Below, one piece after another: positions 43,478-52,873 of a stretch of 64,000 bases of DNA. The notes under the pieces were generated by a model. The model saw only the letters and a list, made by a program, of their open reading frames with translations. It searched no databases and was not told the origin of the DNA. The stretch lies in contig MPML01000010.1 in NCBI GenBank assembly GCA_002238445.1, positions 36,557 to 100,556 on the forward strand, in the 5' to 3' direction. How positions within the stretch are numbered: the stretch's first letter is position 1; each line of letters begins with the position of its first letter. Both the position numbers and the translations under genes were made by a program. This DNA is from Caldilineaceae bacterium bin5. GTDB lineage: Bacteria > Chloroflexota > Anaerolineae > Caldilineales > Caldilineaceae.

Positions 43478-43777
43478 GATAAATCCTGCAACGGCATTTT
43501 TTCCCAGTTCGGGGCATCTGTCGCTCTTCATCCGCACAGGAATCGGTGCCCTGAAGGCCCCGTTTAGGACGGTTGCTTTCCATACCCCTATCGGTTACAA
43601 TCCGCCAGAGTTGAGCCTGCCGCCCCGCATGGTACTAGCTCTCAACCAATGGAACGGTAGCGAATCAGTTATACTCCCACTACCTCCGGCCCACTATCAA
43701 CCCGGGAACGCAGGCCCCTCGCCTGCCATCTAAACCTTCCGTGTTCGCACACTGATCGCAAAAGGAGAATAGACAAG

Positions 43778-45271
43778 ATGGAGAAACAGAACCTCTCTCG
43801 GCGAAACTTCCTGAAGACAGTTGGCGTTGTGTCGGCCGGCACCGTTCTGGCCGCCTGTGTTCCGGCAGGCGAGACATCGCAACAGGAGGACGGCGAGCCC
43901 GCCGCCGCGACCCAGGAACTGATCGCATTCTTGGGCGGCTGGACGCCGACCGAAAGCATGGAGCGCAGCGAAGACAACCCCAACCCGCACAACAAAATCC
44001 TCGAAGTGCTCGACGAATACACCGCCGAGCATCCAGGCGTCTCAATTGAATGGATCAGGCTGCCCTCCGGCGTCAGCAGCCGCGAGTGGATGGTGGCACA
44101 ACAGACCGCCGGCACAATCCCTCACATCATGCCGGCAGCCCAATGGATCATCAAAGAGGACGTGGACAAGGACTGGTGGGAGGTTCTTACCGAACACCTC
44201 CAACAGCCCAACCCGTATATCGCCGCCGGTGAACCGGGCAGTGAACGGTGGATCGACCAGTTTTACCCCACGCCCAACTCCATGTTGAACATCGAGGGCA
44301 ACTTCCTCAACGTCGCCTTTGGCATCAACACAACCTGGTTCTTCTACAACGTCGACATGTTTGACGAGCTTGGCATCTCCGTCCCGGCCAACTACGCCGA
44401 ATTCCTCGAAAATTGCCAGGTGGCCAAAGATGCCGGCCTGATCGGCTACGACTTCATCACATTCTCCGCCGCCGACTCCGATGCCTGGTATCGCCAGCAG
44501 ATCGGCTCTATGATCATGGAGCGCGACCTCGCCCCCCTCGTCAACCCGGACGGCCGCTTCGCCGAGCTCTCCGAGGTCGCCTGCGCCATCCGTGAAGGCG
44601 TTTACCACGCCCATCTGCCCCAGTTCCGCCAGTGGCTGGAGCTGTGGAAACTCAACGTGCCCTACCGCCGCGCCGACTGGACCGTATCCGCGCCGGACCC
44701 CACCCGGCTTTTCCTCACCAAGAATACGCCGCTCACTGAAAACGGCTCCTGGATTATCCCGCAACTGGAGATCGATCCGCTGCTGGACTTCGAATGGGCC
44801 ACCTTCTGGGCGCCGCCGCTGACCAAAGAGAGCAGCGAGTTCGTGACCGACCCGCCTACCGTCGCCCCCAACGTCGGCACCGTGACCGATAACTTTGCTA
44901 TCTCCACACGTGCCCGCAGAGACGGCGTTCTCGATACCGCCATCGACCTGCTGCGCTTCTTCTCGCACCCCGAGAACATTGAACTGGTGCAGGGCGAAAT
45001 CGGCCAGAACATGCCCAATGTAAAGGGAACCAAGGTGCCCGACCGCTTCGTCGAGGCACACAAAGGGCTGGTCGAGTCGATCGGTTACGTGACCATGTTC
45101 CAGTACGAGATCGTCACCATGGATCTCGAAGCCGCCGAAGCCTGCGGCAAAGCCTGGTGGTCCTACCTGCTCGACGAGATCAACATTGACGAGTGCATCG
45201 AACAGAACCAGTCCGCCTTCGAAGGTTACGCAACCCGCTACATTGACGAGCAAGGCAACGCCTGCTCCTAA
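43778..45271 (+). CDS. Extracellular solute-binding protein, family 1 (Tat lipoprotein)
   Basis: A 497-residue sugar-binding protein. The N-terminus has a twin-arginine signal (SRRNFLK, R8-R9) followed by a lipobox with cysteine 27 (VLAAC), so it is exported folded and anchored by lipid. The mature part has the family-1 layout with FFYNVDMFDELGISVPANYA near 185-205 and the late LIDLLRFFSHPENIELVQGE-like segment (TAIDLLRFFSHPENIELVQG). It is the first gene of a plus-strand importer operon with two permeases. The usual MsmK-type ATPase is absent here, as is common, because it is often encoded elsewhere and shared. Confidence 0.9.
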   Translation: MEKQNLSRRNFLKTVGVVSAGTVLAACVPAGETSQQEDGEPAAATQELIAFLGGWTPTESMERSEDNPNPHNKILEVLDEYTAEHPGVSIEWIRLPSGVSSREWMVAQQTAGTIPHIMPAAQWIIKEDVDKDWWEVLTEHLQQPNPYIAAGEPGSERWIDQFYPTPNSMLNIEGNFLNVAFGINTTWFFYNVDMFDELGISVPANYAEFLENCQVAKDAGLIGYDFITFSAADSDAWYRQQIGSMIMERDLAPLVNPDGRFAELSEVACAIREGVYHAHLPQFRQWLELWKLNVPYRRADWTVSAPDPTRLFLTKNTPLTENGSWIIPQLEIDPLLDFEWATFWAPPLTKESSEFVTDPPTVAPNVGTVTDNFAISTRARRDGVLDTAIDLLRFFSHPENIELVQGEIGQNMPNVKGTKVPDRFVEAHKGLVESIGYVTMFQYEIVTMDLEAAEACGKAWWSYLLDEINIDECIEQNQSAFEGYATRYIDEQGNACS

Positions 45272-45325
45272 CGTCAGATGACCGGTGGCTGGCAACTTCA
45301 CGTCAGCCGTCGGCCTCCAACCACA

Positions 45326-46222
45326 ATGAACAAAACTCTCTGGGAACGGATTTGGGAGACAAGGACAGGGTATCTGATGGTTGTGCCTACCCTGGCCTTT
45401 CTCCTGATCTTCCAATACTATCCCGCCGTCTCCGGTCTTTATCGCTCGCTGTTCGACTGGAACGCCGGGCTGGTGGGGAACTTCATCGGTTTCTCCAACT
45501 TTGTCGAACTCTTTACCGACGACGATGTCTTCATCCGTTCTCTCAAAAACATGGCCCTGTTGACGATCTGGTACCTGATCGCCTTCGTGGGGCTTTCGAC
45601 CGGTGTGGCAGTCCTGATCCACCGCATTCGCAACGAGCGCTCAAAATATCTCTTCCGCCTGTTTATGATTTTGCCCGTCATCATCCCTGCGGTCGTCCTG
45701 ATTCTGCTCTGGAAATTCATCTACGACTCCACCATCGGCCCCCTAAATACCATCCTCATCGGCGTCGGCCTGCAGGACTGGACCCATGCCTGGCTGGCAG
45801 AACCCAAAATCGCCATTTACGCCGTGATGTTTCGCAACTTCCCCTGGATCGATGGCATCTCCGTCCTCATTCTGCTGGCCGGTTTGCAGGCGATCCCGGT
45901 CGAAATCATCGAAAGCGGCCTTCTCGACGGCGCCAGCGGCTGGCGGCGGCTGCGCTACATCGAACTGCCTCTCATAACCGGTCAAATCAAACTGCTGCTC
46001 GTACTGACCATCATGTGGGGCGTACAGGAGTACACCGCCGTCTGGGCCATGACCCAAGGCGGGCCGATCGACTCAACCCAGGTGCCTGGAATGTGGATGT
46101 ATTTCAACGCCTTCCGCATCAGCCGCATGGGTTACGCCTCCGCGATTGGCGTCGTCATGTTCCTGATCACACTGGTGGCGACGATTCTCAATATGCGTTA
46201 CATAAGATCCCAGGAGTACTAA
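45326..46222 (+). CDS. Carbohydrate ABC permease, MalF type
   Basis: A 298-residue permease with six membrane helices; I start at ATG 45326 (MNKTLWERIW), because the 16 codons before it are not family-like. The first helix is YLMVVPTLAFLLIFQYYPAV, followed by a short periplasmic loop. The ATPase-contact EAA motif is ESGLLDGASGWRRLRYIELP near 210-229, and a final helix follows. It pairs with the next gene to form the channel for the binding protein upstream. A 12-bp hairpin lies between the two permease genes. Confidence 0.92.
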   Translation: MNKTLWERIWETRTGYLMVVPTLAFLLIFQYYPAVSGLYRSLFDWNAGLVGNFIGFSNFVELFTDDDVFIRSLKNMALLTIWYLIAFVGLSTGVAVLIHRIRNERSKYLFRLFMILPVIIPAVVLILLWKFIYDSTIGPLNTILIGVGLQDWTHAWLAEPKIAIYAVMFRNFPWIDGISVLILLAGLQAIPVEIIESGLLDGASGWRRLRYIELPLITGQIKLLLVLTIMWGVQEYTAVWAMTQGGPIDSTQVPGMWMYFNAFRISRMGYASAIGVVMFLITLVATILNMRYIRSQEY

Positions 46223-46228
46223 CAGCCA

Positions 46229-46260
46229 GCGAATTGCGTATTTTGCAGTACGCAATTCGC
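46229..46260. repeat. 12-bp perfect hairpin between permease genes
   Basis: GCGAATTGCGTA at 46229-46240 pairs with TACGCAATTCGC at 46249-46260 across an 8-nt loop. It shares the CGCAAT/ATTGCG core with the hairpin at 39,837-39,895, also inside an ABC operon, so both may belong to one family of intergenic palindromes. A terminator role is unlikely, since the downstream gene starts 21 bp later. Confidence 0.5.
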
Positions 46261-46280
46261 ATTGCAGTAAGGATTTCAGC

Positions 46281-47159
46281 ATGGAGAGGCGCGGCGAATC
46301 AATAGCAGCCATAGCAGGCGGTCCCGCCCACAGTCAACGGCGCGGTCTCCACCGCGGCGACAGTTGGCGCATCCCGGCTCTGGCAATACTCTGCGTGCTG
46401 ATGATCGCCCCGCTGATCATGGCCATCATCATCTCCTTCAAGAGCCCTTCCCAGTTCACACGCGTACCCTTCCTGCCCACCTGGCCGATGCGCTGGGAAA
46501 ACTACGAGTTCGCCGTCCAGATCATCAGCCAGTTCCTTCTCAACAGTGTCATCACCAGCGGCGCAACCGTCATCGGCGTGCTCCTGCTCAGTTCGCTCGC
46601 AGCCTACTCCTTCGCCCAGATCCCCTTTCCCGGCCGCACAATCGTCTTTTACGCCGTCCTGGCCCTGATGATGGTGCCGGCGTCGCTGACCCTGGTGCCC
46701 TCCTTTGTGCTCATTCGGGATCTGCGCCTGATCAACACGCACTGGTCGCTGATCCTCCCCTGGATCGCTGGCGGACAGATTATTGGCATCCTCATCTTGC
46801 GCGCCTTCTTCGAGAGTCTGCCCGGCGAAATGTTCGACGCCTGCCGCATCGACGGCGCCACCGACTGGCAGATCTATTGGCACGTTGCCCTGCCGCTGAC
46901 CAGGTCGATGCTCGGCGTCGTCGCCGTGCTCAACATCCTCGGCACCTGGAACAACCTGATCTGGCCCACCCTGACCCTCCCGGAACGCAAAATGTGGCCG
47001 CTCACGCCGGGGCTCTACTCCTACATGGAGCAGTACTACACCAGCTACGGCCGCGTCATGGCCGGGCTGCTTCTCGGCTCAATTCCCCTGGTGATACTCT
47101 TCGTCTTCACCAGCCGCCTCTTCGTCGAAGGCCTGACCTCCGGCGCCATCAAGACCTGA
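46281..47159 (+). CDS. Carbohydrate ABC permease, MalG type
   Basis: A 292-residue permease with six helices. It has the family's N-terminal helix (PALAILCVLMIAPLIMAIII), a periplasmic part including PSQFTRVPFLP, and the EAA loop DACRIDGATDWQIYWHVALP near 190-209. It completes the importer with the binding protein and the MalF-type permease. The next gene, an FAD oxidoreductase, starts about 50 bp later on the same strand, so the operon probably continues into catabolic functions. Confidence 0.93.
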   Translation: MERRGESIAAIAGGPAHSQRRGLHRGDSWRIPALAILCVLMIAPLIMAIIISFKSPSQFTRVPFLPTWPMRWENYEFAVQIISQFLLNSVITSGATVIGVLLLSSLAAYSFAQIPFPGRTIVFYAVLALMMVPASLTLVPSFVLIRDLRLINTHWSLILPWIAGGQIIGILILRAFFESLPGEMFDACRIDGATDWQIYWHVALPLTRSMLGVVAVLNILGTWNNLIWPTLTLPERKMWPLTPGLYSYMEQYYTSYGRVMAGLLLGSIPLVILFVFTSRLFVEGLTSGAIKT

Positions 47160-47207
47160 CCCGACTCTCCCATCTGACCGCAGCCATAAGTGACCGTCGC
47201 AGCGCCA

Positions 47208-48266
47208 ATGAAACGCAAGTCCGTAAATCAAACCACAGTAGATATCAAGACCCAATATGACGTGATCGTGGTCGGATGCGGAGGATGGGGCCTCGCCGTG
47301 CTCAAAGTGCTCACCGATTTGGGCCTCCGCGTTCTCGGCCTCGAGCGCAAAGAGATCTGTAACAACCTCCGGCACTATATGAAGCACATGATGATGCACT
47401 CCTTCCTCTCCTATATGGTACTGGATCCGGAGGACGCCATCCTGGCCCGGGAAGGGAACGAGTACCACCCGCAGATCGATGAGCTGATCCAGAGCTACAG
47501 CGATTTTGCCGTCAAATTCGATCTCCCCATCAAGACCCACCACGAGCTTGTCGATATCGAAGGCGCTAAGGATGATTTTTTGCTGGCCGTGCGCGACGGT
47601 GAGGGGCGCACTTCCCGGCTGATGGCGAAGCGGGTCGTGCTGGCGACCGGCTCCTACGACCAACCCAATCTGGCTGGCATTCCCGGCGAGTTGAACGGGT
47701 CGGTTCAACACTATTTCCATGAATGGGAACACATAAGCCATCAAAGAATTCTCTTTATGGGCGGCGGCTTCTCTTCCGCCGATGGCATCGTCGCACTCTG
47801 CCCCCGCAATACCATCCTCTGGGTCGTACGCAAATCCAGCGACGCGGTCGAAGAGATGCTGCACCTCCAGAAGACGAAATGGGGTCAACACGACGCCCGC
47901 CTCGTCAACACCGAAATCCTGACCAAAAGCCAGGTAATCTCGCTGGAAAACAACACCGCGGTTGTGCAGACCCCCGACGGCCAGAAAACGTGGGACTTTG
48001 ATCTCTGCTACATGCTCTTCGGCCATAGACCTGACCAGGACCTTTACACACGTCTCCTGAACGGGAATCTCGATTTCGTCGAAGAAACATTCGAATCCTG
48101 CCAGCGCCCCGGCCTCTATCTCGTTGGCGCGCTCGCCAAGAAACACCTGGAACATATCGGCCTGACCCAGAATCTCTGCCCCGACAATGAGGGAGAGCGC
48201 TACATCGAGCGTATCCAGACCGCCATGCAGCAAGAGTTCGGCCGCAACTGTCAGCAAATCAACTGA
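47208..48266 (+). CDS. FAD/NAD(P)-dependent oxidoreductase (thioredoxin reductase-like)
   Basis: A 352-residue two-dinucleotide-binding flavoprotein. The FAD-binding motif is VIVVGCGGWGLAVLKVL near 16-32, the ATG motif is RVVLATGSYDQPNL near 141-154, and the NAD(P)H-binding GGGFSSADGIVAL is near 178-190. A late GLYLVGAL closes the FAD domain. The redox-active CxxC of thioredoxin reductase is not seen, so it is nearer to YpdA-like or monooxygenase-like proteins. GTG 47190 is an alternative start six codons upstream. It lies between a sugar importer and a corrinoid protein gene. Confidence 0.85.
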   Translation: MKRKSVNQTTVDIKTQYDVIVVGCGGWGLAVLKVLTDLGLRVLGLERKEICNNLRHYMKHMMMHSFLSYMVLDPEDAILAREGNEYHPQIDELIQSYSDFAVKFDLPIKTHHELVDIEGAKDDFLLAVRDGEGRTSRLMAKRVVLATGSYDQPNLAGIPGELNGSVQHYFHEWEHISHQRILFMGGGFSSADGIVALCPRNTILWVVRKSSDAVEEMLHLQKTKWGQHDARLVNTEILTKSQVISLENNTAVVQTPDGQKTWDFDLCYMLFGHRPDQDLYTRLLNGNLDFVEETFESCQRPGLYLVGALAKKHLEHIGLTQNLCPDNEGERYIERIQTAMQQEFGRNCQQIN

Positions 48267-48301
48267 CCACTGACCACTAGCCACCGACCACTGGTGTTCC
48301 C

Positions 48302-49114
48302 ATGCACACAAGCCAGGCACTCCGCTCATCACATTTCGAATACCGCCGCCCAGACGCCGGCCGGCGCGTCGCCTTCAGCGCCTTTTGCGCCGGTTACCAC
48401 GACCAGGATCGCGTCGGCGTCGTCTCGCCCCACCTGGAAGATGGCGTCCTCCACACCGCCTACGCCCTGTTGGCCTTGACCACCGCTTTCTATGACGTGC
48501 AGCGGGCAGGCGGCAGCGACTTTTTCATCTACCCGCAACATTTCGCCTTCATCGGCGAGGACGCATCAACAATCTCTGCTGCGCGCGCTGAAAACGGTCG
48601 CGCAGACCGAGTTGGCATCGCCACCCGCGCCGGCCGCCTGGACCTGACCCTGGACGAAGCCGGCATCGGCGGCGCCTGGGCCTGGCTCGATGTCTGGCCG
48701 AAGTCGAACTGGTTCACAGCCCCCCTTACACCTGCCGCCATGCTCCAGAAGGTCTTCGACCTCCACATCAACCGCCTGTTCTGGCCGCAGGACTTCACGC
48801 CCAAAAGCCGGCAAGAGCAGGAAACGGAAAACGGGGAGGACGCACACTCTGCCCTGCCCGACTACGCCCGTAGAATGCTGAAGACGCGCCTCAAATCCGT
48901 CTACTACTACAACACATCTGCGCCAACTGTCGAGATCTGCGCGGCCCAGCCGGCCGTGGATATCGTTCGGTTTAGCATGGAGCGCCTGCCGGAAGCGGTG
49001 CAGCAAACGTTGCCGCAAGCCCCTCAGCCCTCGCGTCCCCCGGGCCAGGAATCATACCGGCAGGTGGGCGTAGACGAATTCCTCGAGGATATGGAGGCAT
49101 GTTTCACGGCTTGA
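48302..49114 (+). CDS. Hypothetical protein
   Basis: I do not recognise this 270-residue protein. It has no signal peptide or membrane segment, is rich in aromatic residues (AWAWLDVWPKSNWF), and ends in an acidic helix (VDEFLEDMEAC). Codon use is like that of its neighbours, so it is a real gene. It starts 35 bp after the flavoprotein, preceded by a GACCACTG-type spacer repeat, and is followed by the corrinoid protein gene. The operon setting suggests a role in the same sugar or one-carbon pathway, but nothing in the sequence fixes it. Confidence 0.6.
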   Translation: MHTSQALRSSHFEYRRPDAGRRVAFSAFCAGYHDQDRVGVVSPHLEDGVLHTAYALLALTTAFYDVQRAGGSDFFIYPQHFAFIGEDASTISAARAENGRADRVGIATRAGRLDLTLDEAGIGGAWAWLDVWPKSNWFTAPLTPAAMLQKVFDLHINRLFWPQDFTPKSRQEQETENGEDAHSALPDYARRMLKTRLKSVYYYNTSAPTVEICAAQPAVDIVRFSMERLPEAVQQTLPQAPQPSRPPGQESYRQVGVDEFLEDMEACFTA

Positions 49115-49207
49115 AAAGCTGAATTCGCTGTCGTTTCGCAATGTGAACGCAATACGCATCGTTGATACGAAAAAGAAGAATCGCTGCCCGAACTGGAGGC
49201 ACATCAC

Positions 49208-49978
49208 ATGAGCCGTCAAGAAGAGATCAAAAGAGAACTGTACGAAAATACGCTTTCAGGACGCGCGCCCATCACCGAAAAGCTCACGCAGGAAGGCATC
49301 GATCTGGGCATGGACCCGCTCGACATCCTCTTCCAGGCACTGATTCCCGCGCTCCAGGAAGTAGGTCGTCTCTTCGAGATCGGCGAATACTTTGTGCCCG
49401 AAATGATGATCTCCGCCAAAGCAATGCAACGCGCCATGGCAATCCTGCAGCCCATCCTCGGCGACACCGGCGTCGAACCCGTCGGCAAGGTCCTCATGCT
49501 GACCGTCAAGGGAGACGTACACGACATCGGCAAAAACCTGTGCATCATCATGCTCGAAGGCGCCGGCTTTGAAGTGATCGATATGGGCGTCAATGTCAGC
49601 CCCGAAAGGATGATCGACGCCGTCAACGAGCATCAGCCGCAACTGGTCGGCTTCTCCGCATTCCTCACCACCACCATGCCCTTCTTCAAGACCAACATCG
49701 AAGCACTCGAAGAAGCCGGCTTGCGCGACAAGGTCAGGGTCATGGTGGGCGGCGCGCCCATCACCCTGGAGTACGCCATGAGCGTCGGCGCCGACGGCTT
49801 TGGTCCGGACGCCAGCCAGTCCGTAAAGCTGGCCAAGCGCCTCCTGGTCGACATGGGCTATGAAGTCGACCAGGACGGAGACGGGGCATCCTCCGAAGGC
49901 GAATCGGCCATGCGCGCCGCCGTCGACGCCGTGGAAGGCCTGATGCGAAAGGCCGAGGAGGAGCATGTCAGTAACTAA
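49208..49978 (+). CDS. Corrinoid (B12-binding) methyl-carrier protein
   Basis: A 256-residue protein of the MtbC/MttC type. A helical cap domain (residues 1-90) precedes the B12-binding Rossmann domain with the lower-ligand motif GDVHDIGKN, where H105 coordinates cobalt (D103-x-H105-xx-G108). MGVNVSPERM and VMVGGAPITLEYA follow as usual. Such proteins carry a methyl group between a substrate-specific methyltransferase and a second one that uses folate or a thiol. A GGAGG site precedes the ATG. The C-terminus is about 40 residues longer than usual. No MttB-type enzyme is adjacent; the URO-D family gene at 55,639 could be a partner. Confidence 0.9.
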   Translation: MSRQEEIKRELYENTLSGRAPITEKLTQEGIDLGMDPLDILFQALIPALQEVGRLFEIGEYFVPEMMISAKAMQRAMAILQPILGDTGVEPVGKVLMLTVKGDVHDIGKNLCIIMLEGAGFEVIDMGVNVSPERMIDAVNEHQPQLVGFSAFLTTTMPFFKTNIEALEEAGLRDKVRVMVGGAPITLEYAMSVGADGFGPDASQSVKLAKRLLVDMGYEVDQDGDGASSEGESAMRAAVDAVEGLMRKAEEEHVSN

Positions 49979-50005
49979 TTACCGCAGTCAATAAAGGGAA
50001 AGAGA

Positions 50006-51469
50006 ATGAGCAGCCAACGTAAAACAGTTCGTCCCCGAATCGGGATCTTTGGTATCGGCCTCGGCGAGTACTGGCCGCAGTTTCCAGGCCTGAAAGAGCA
50101 ACTCGAAGGCTATCAGGCGCAGGTTGAGAACCGCGTCGGCCAGTGGGCCGATGTCGTCAGCGCCGGCCTGGTCGATAATGCCCCCGCAGGGCGGGCTGCC
50201 GGAGACCTCTTCCAGCGCGAGCAGGTCGACATGGTCTACTGTTACGTCGGCACCTACGCCACCAGCTCAACCGTCCTGCCCGCCGTCCAGATCCCCAAAG
50301 TCCCCGTCCTCGTCCTCAATCTCCAGCCCTCTGCCGCGCTCGACTACGCCAACACCGACACCAAAGAGTGGCTGGCCAACTGCTGCGCCTGCTGCGTACC
50401 GGAGCTCAGTGCCGTCTTCCACCGCTGCGATATCGACTTTCACGTCGTCTCCGGCATGTTGGCAGAGGAAGAAGGTTGCGAAGAGCCCGCCCGCCGCGCC
50501 TGGGCCGAGATCCAGGACTGGACCCAGGCCGCCGGCGCCCAGCGCACCCTGCGCCGCAGCCGCATGGGTGTCCTCGGTCACACCTACCCCGGCATGCTCG
50601 ACATGTACAGCGACTTCACCCAGCACCACGGTCAACTCGGCACCCACATCGAGATTCTGGAGATGTGCGACCTGGCGCAGATGGTCAATGGCGTAACCCC
50701 GGCCGCCATCAAGGCCAAAGAAGAAGAGGCCCTAGCCATCTTCGACCTGGCTGAAGACTCGCCCTCAGATCCGCTCGCAACCCGTCCCTCCCCCGAGGCC
50801 CTCGACTGGGCCTATCGCGTCGCTGTCGGCCTCGACCGCCTCGTCACCGACTTCGACCTCGACGGCCTCACCTACTACTATCGCGGTCTCGACGGCAACG
50901 AATACGAACGGATCGCGGCCGGATTCGCGTTGGGCTGTTCGCTGCTTACCTCAGGCGGCGTGCCCTGCAGCGGCGAAGGCGACCTCAAGAACTGCCAGGT
51001 AATGAAAATCGTCGACACCTTCGGCGCCGGCGGCAGCTACTCCGAGATCACCGCCATGGACTTCCGTGAAGAGTTCATCCTCGCCGGCCACGACGGCCCC
51101 TTCCACATCGACATCGCAGAAGGGCGTCCCCTGTTGCGCGGTCTCGCCCTCTACCACGGCAAGCACGGCGAAGGCGTCGGCGTCGAAACCCAGGTCAAGC
51201 ACGGCCCGGTCACCGTCCTGTCCATGACCCAGACCCGCCAGGGCAATCTCAAGCTGCTCGCCGCCCAGGCCGAAAGCATACCCGGCCCCGTCCTCCAGAT
51301 CGGCAACACCGACAGCCGCCTCAAATTCTCGCTCGGCCCCGCCGACTTCATCAACGCCTGGTGCAAAGAGGGCCCGACCCACCATTTCGCCCTCGGCGTC
51401 GGCAACATCCTGCCCAAAATAGAAAAATTCGCCAGCATCGCCAACCTTGAGCTCAAGGTGATCTGCTAG
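50006..51469 (+). CDS. L-arabinose/L-fucose isomerase family protein
   Basis: A 487-residue protein with the arabinose/fucose isomerase layout: an N-terminal alpha/beta part (VDMVYCYVGTYATSSTVLPA), a central GVLGHTYPGMLDMYSD, and a metal site in the C-terminal half with SGGVPCSGEGDLKN, a second acidic site in FREEFILAGHDGPFHID, and a histidine in ALYHGKHGEG. True L-arabinose isomerases have about 500 residues. The family converts aldoses to ketoses with Mn2+. It follows the corrinoid gene by 27 bp and may form one unit with it. Its TAG stop lies in an IS5-end-like phrase (CTAGCTCCCGTTGACG). Confidence 0.85.
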   Translation: MSSQRKTVRPRIGIFGIGLGEYWPQFPGLKEQLEGYQAQVENRVGQWADVVSAGLVDNAPAGRAAGDLFQREQVDMVYCYVGTYATSSTVLPAVQIPKVPVLVLNLQPSAALDYANTDTKEWLANCCACCVPELSAVFHRCDIDFHVVSGMLAEEEGCEEPARRAWAEIQDWTQAAGAQRTLRRSRMGVLGHTYPGMLDMYSDFTQHHGQLGTHIEILEMCDLAQMVNGVTPAAIKAKEEEALAIFDLAEDSPSDPLATRPSPEALDWAYRVAVGLDRLVTDFDLDGLTYYYRGLDGNEYERIAAGFALGCSLLTSGGVPCSGEGDLKNCQVMKIVDTFGAGGSYSEITAMDFREEFILAGHDGPFHIDIAEGRPLLRGLALYHGKHGEGVGVETQVKHGPVTVLSMTQTRQGNLKLLAAQAESIPGPVLQIGNTDSRLKFSLGPADFINAWCKEGPTHHFALGVGNILPKIEKFASIANLELKVIC

Positions 51470-51625
51470 CTCCCGTTGACGTTAAGAAAATACTGCCAAA
51501 ACTAGACAGCAACAAGATCCCCTCAGCATAAACGGAGTAAGTTCATGGTAGTTAGTCTCCAAAGAACTACCGCGTTCGAGAGGGGTCACATAAAACTCAA
51601 GGCAAATGACAATTAGGGGCTCATT

Positions 51626-52786
51626 TTGAATCTGGCAACTCGCAATCAAAAGGCAGAGGTCCTTCACCCTTTTGCCTTCGACAGTTCCGGGAGGTTGGTG
51701 AATTGCTGCGACGCACAAACGGGAGAGTCTTATCTATGTTTGTGCTGTAAGAATGCAATGGTAGTTAGGAAGGGCAAGGTGAGGCAACCGCACTTTGCGC
51801 ATAAGCAAGAAGGGCTATGTGCCGAGCCTGACGACGTTCTTCACAAGACAGTACAGTTTTTGACAGTGCAGGCAATAAACGACGCTGTAAGTTGCGAACA
51901 AAAGTATTGTTTGGGGTATCCGTGTCCTGATTGCAAGAAAGATCGTTCACGCGACATTTCTCCAGAGGTTGTTGAAGTCAAGACTGAGAGGACGGTTGTT
52001 AAGGGTACTCGTTCCGATATCGTTGTTTGTCGCGCAGGCAAACCACCTGTCATTATAGAGGTTGTTGTTAATCACGACTTGGAACCAACTACCCGTGACC
52101 TTTACGAGGACTCTGGCATACCTGTATTTCTTATTCATCCTGATTGGGACAATCTGAACGATTTCAAACAGAGGGTCATTACAACCAGGACTCTCAACGT
52201 GGATACTGGACCATGTCCGGGCTGTGTGAAGAAGGCCGAAAATAGGCGGTTGGCGGAAAGACGCAAGCGGGATCAAGTCTTGAAGGAACTGGAGAGGCTA
52301 GACGAAAAAAAGTGTGTTTGGTCTAGCCTGTCTCTTCCTCGACCGTGGATGACTGACCGCATGGGCACTATCTTATACCCTCGTATTCGCAGGCAATTGT
52401 ACGCTATGGCTATCATCCTGATGGAGATGGGATTCCTGCAATCCAAGAAAAACCCATCAATTTTTTGGTTTGGAATACTAGATAATCGTTATTGTGTGTA
52501 TGCAGACTTAGGCTGGTATTACCATCCCAAAGATGACATTATCTGGAGAGACCCAAAGGTGTTGATTGAATGTAACGTTAACGAGGCGGATGAAGATTTC
52601 AAATCCTTTTTGCTTAATGCTGTTTATGTCAAGTTGTGCGATGCTGAATTGGCGGCGGAAGCGTATGAAACAGGAAAGAGATCGGAGTATTCTGGCAACA
52701 ATGCTGAAGGGTTAGTTGATAAGAGGATTCTGGACAAGCTTCTTGCTGAGGCTGATCGGAACGGACACTATGACGAGAGGTTATGA
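51626..52786 (+). CDS. CoiA-like nuclease with N-terminal zinc finger
   Basis: A 386-residue protein starting at TTG 51626 behind AGGGG. The N-terminal part has a CLCC zinc knuckle followed by VRKGKVRQPHFAHKQE, the CoiA hallmark. Residues about 105-165 look like a restriction-type nuclease: a conserved aspartate in GTRSDIVV, then PPVIIEVVVNHDLEP, then YEDSGIPVFLIHPD. A second CPGC and a charged helical region follow. CoiA proteins act on DNA during competence, and relatives occur as stand-alone defence or mobile genes. The gene is clearly lower in GC than the sugar genes on both sides, which marks it as acquired. Confidence 0.75.
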   Translation: MNLATRNQKAEVLHPFAFDSSGRLVNCCDAQTGESYLCLCCKNAMVVRKGKVRQPHFAHKQEGLCAEPDDVLHKTVQFLTVQAINDAVSCEQKYCLGYPCPDCKKDRSRDISPEVVEVKTERTVVKGTRSDIVVCRAGKPPVIIEVVVNHDLEPTTRDLYEDSGIPVFLIHPDWDNLNDFKQRVITTRTLNVDTGPCPGCVKKAENRRLAERRKRDQVLKELERLDEKKCVWSSLSLPRPWMTDRMGTILYPRIRRQLYAMAIILMEMGFLQSKKNPSIFWFGILDNRYCVYADLGWYYHPKDDIIWRDPKVLIECNVNEADEDFKSFLLNAVYVKLCDAELAAEAYETGKRSEYSGNNAEGLVDKRILDKLLAEADRNGHYDERL

Positions 52787-52873
52787 TAGGAAAAAGAATA
52801 TAAGTCAAGCCCCTAACTACTAATATCCAAACGCACAACTAACAACCAAGAACTCACCAAGAACCAACGCCCA

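Noticed and set aside
43358..43537. 60-codon N-terminal extension of the second PhyH protein
   Set aside because: It crosses an AT-rich promoter-like block and the palindrome and is not family-like.
44042..45622. Long minus-strand open frame (526 codons) opposite the solute-binding protein gene
   Set aside because: It is the mirror of a recognised high-GC gene; its product is Gly/Val/Asp-rich without family motifs.
47079..48332. Minus-strand open frame (417 codons) opposite the FAD oxidoreductase
   Set aside because: The plus strand has clear FAD and NAD(P)H motifs; the antisense product has none.
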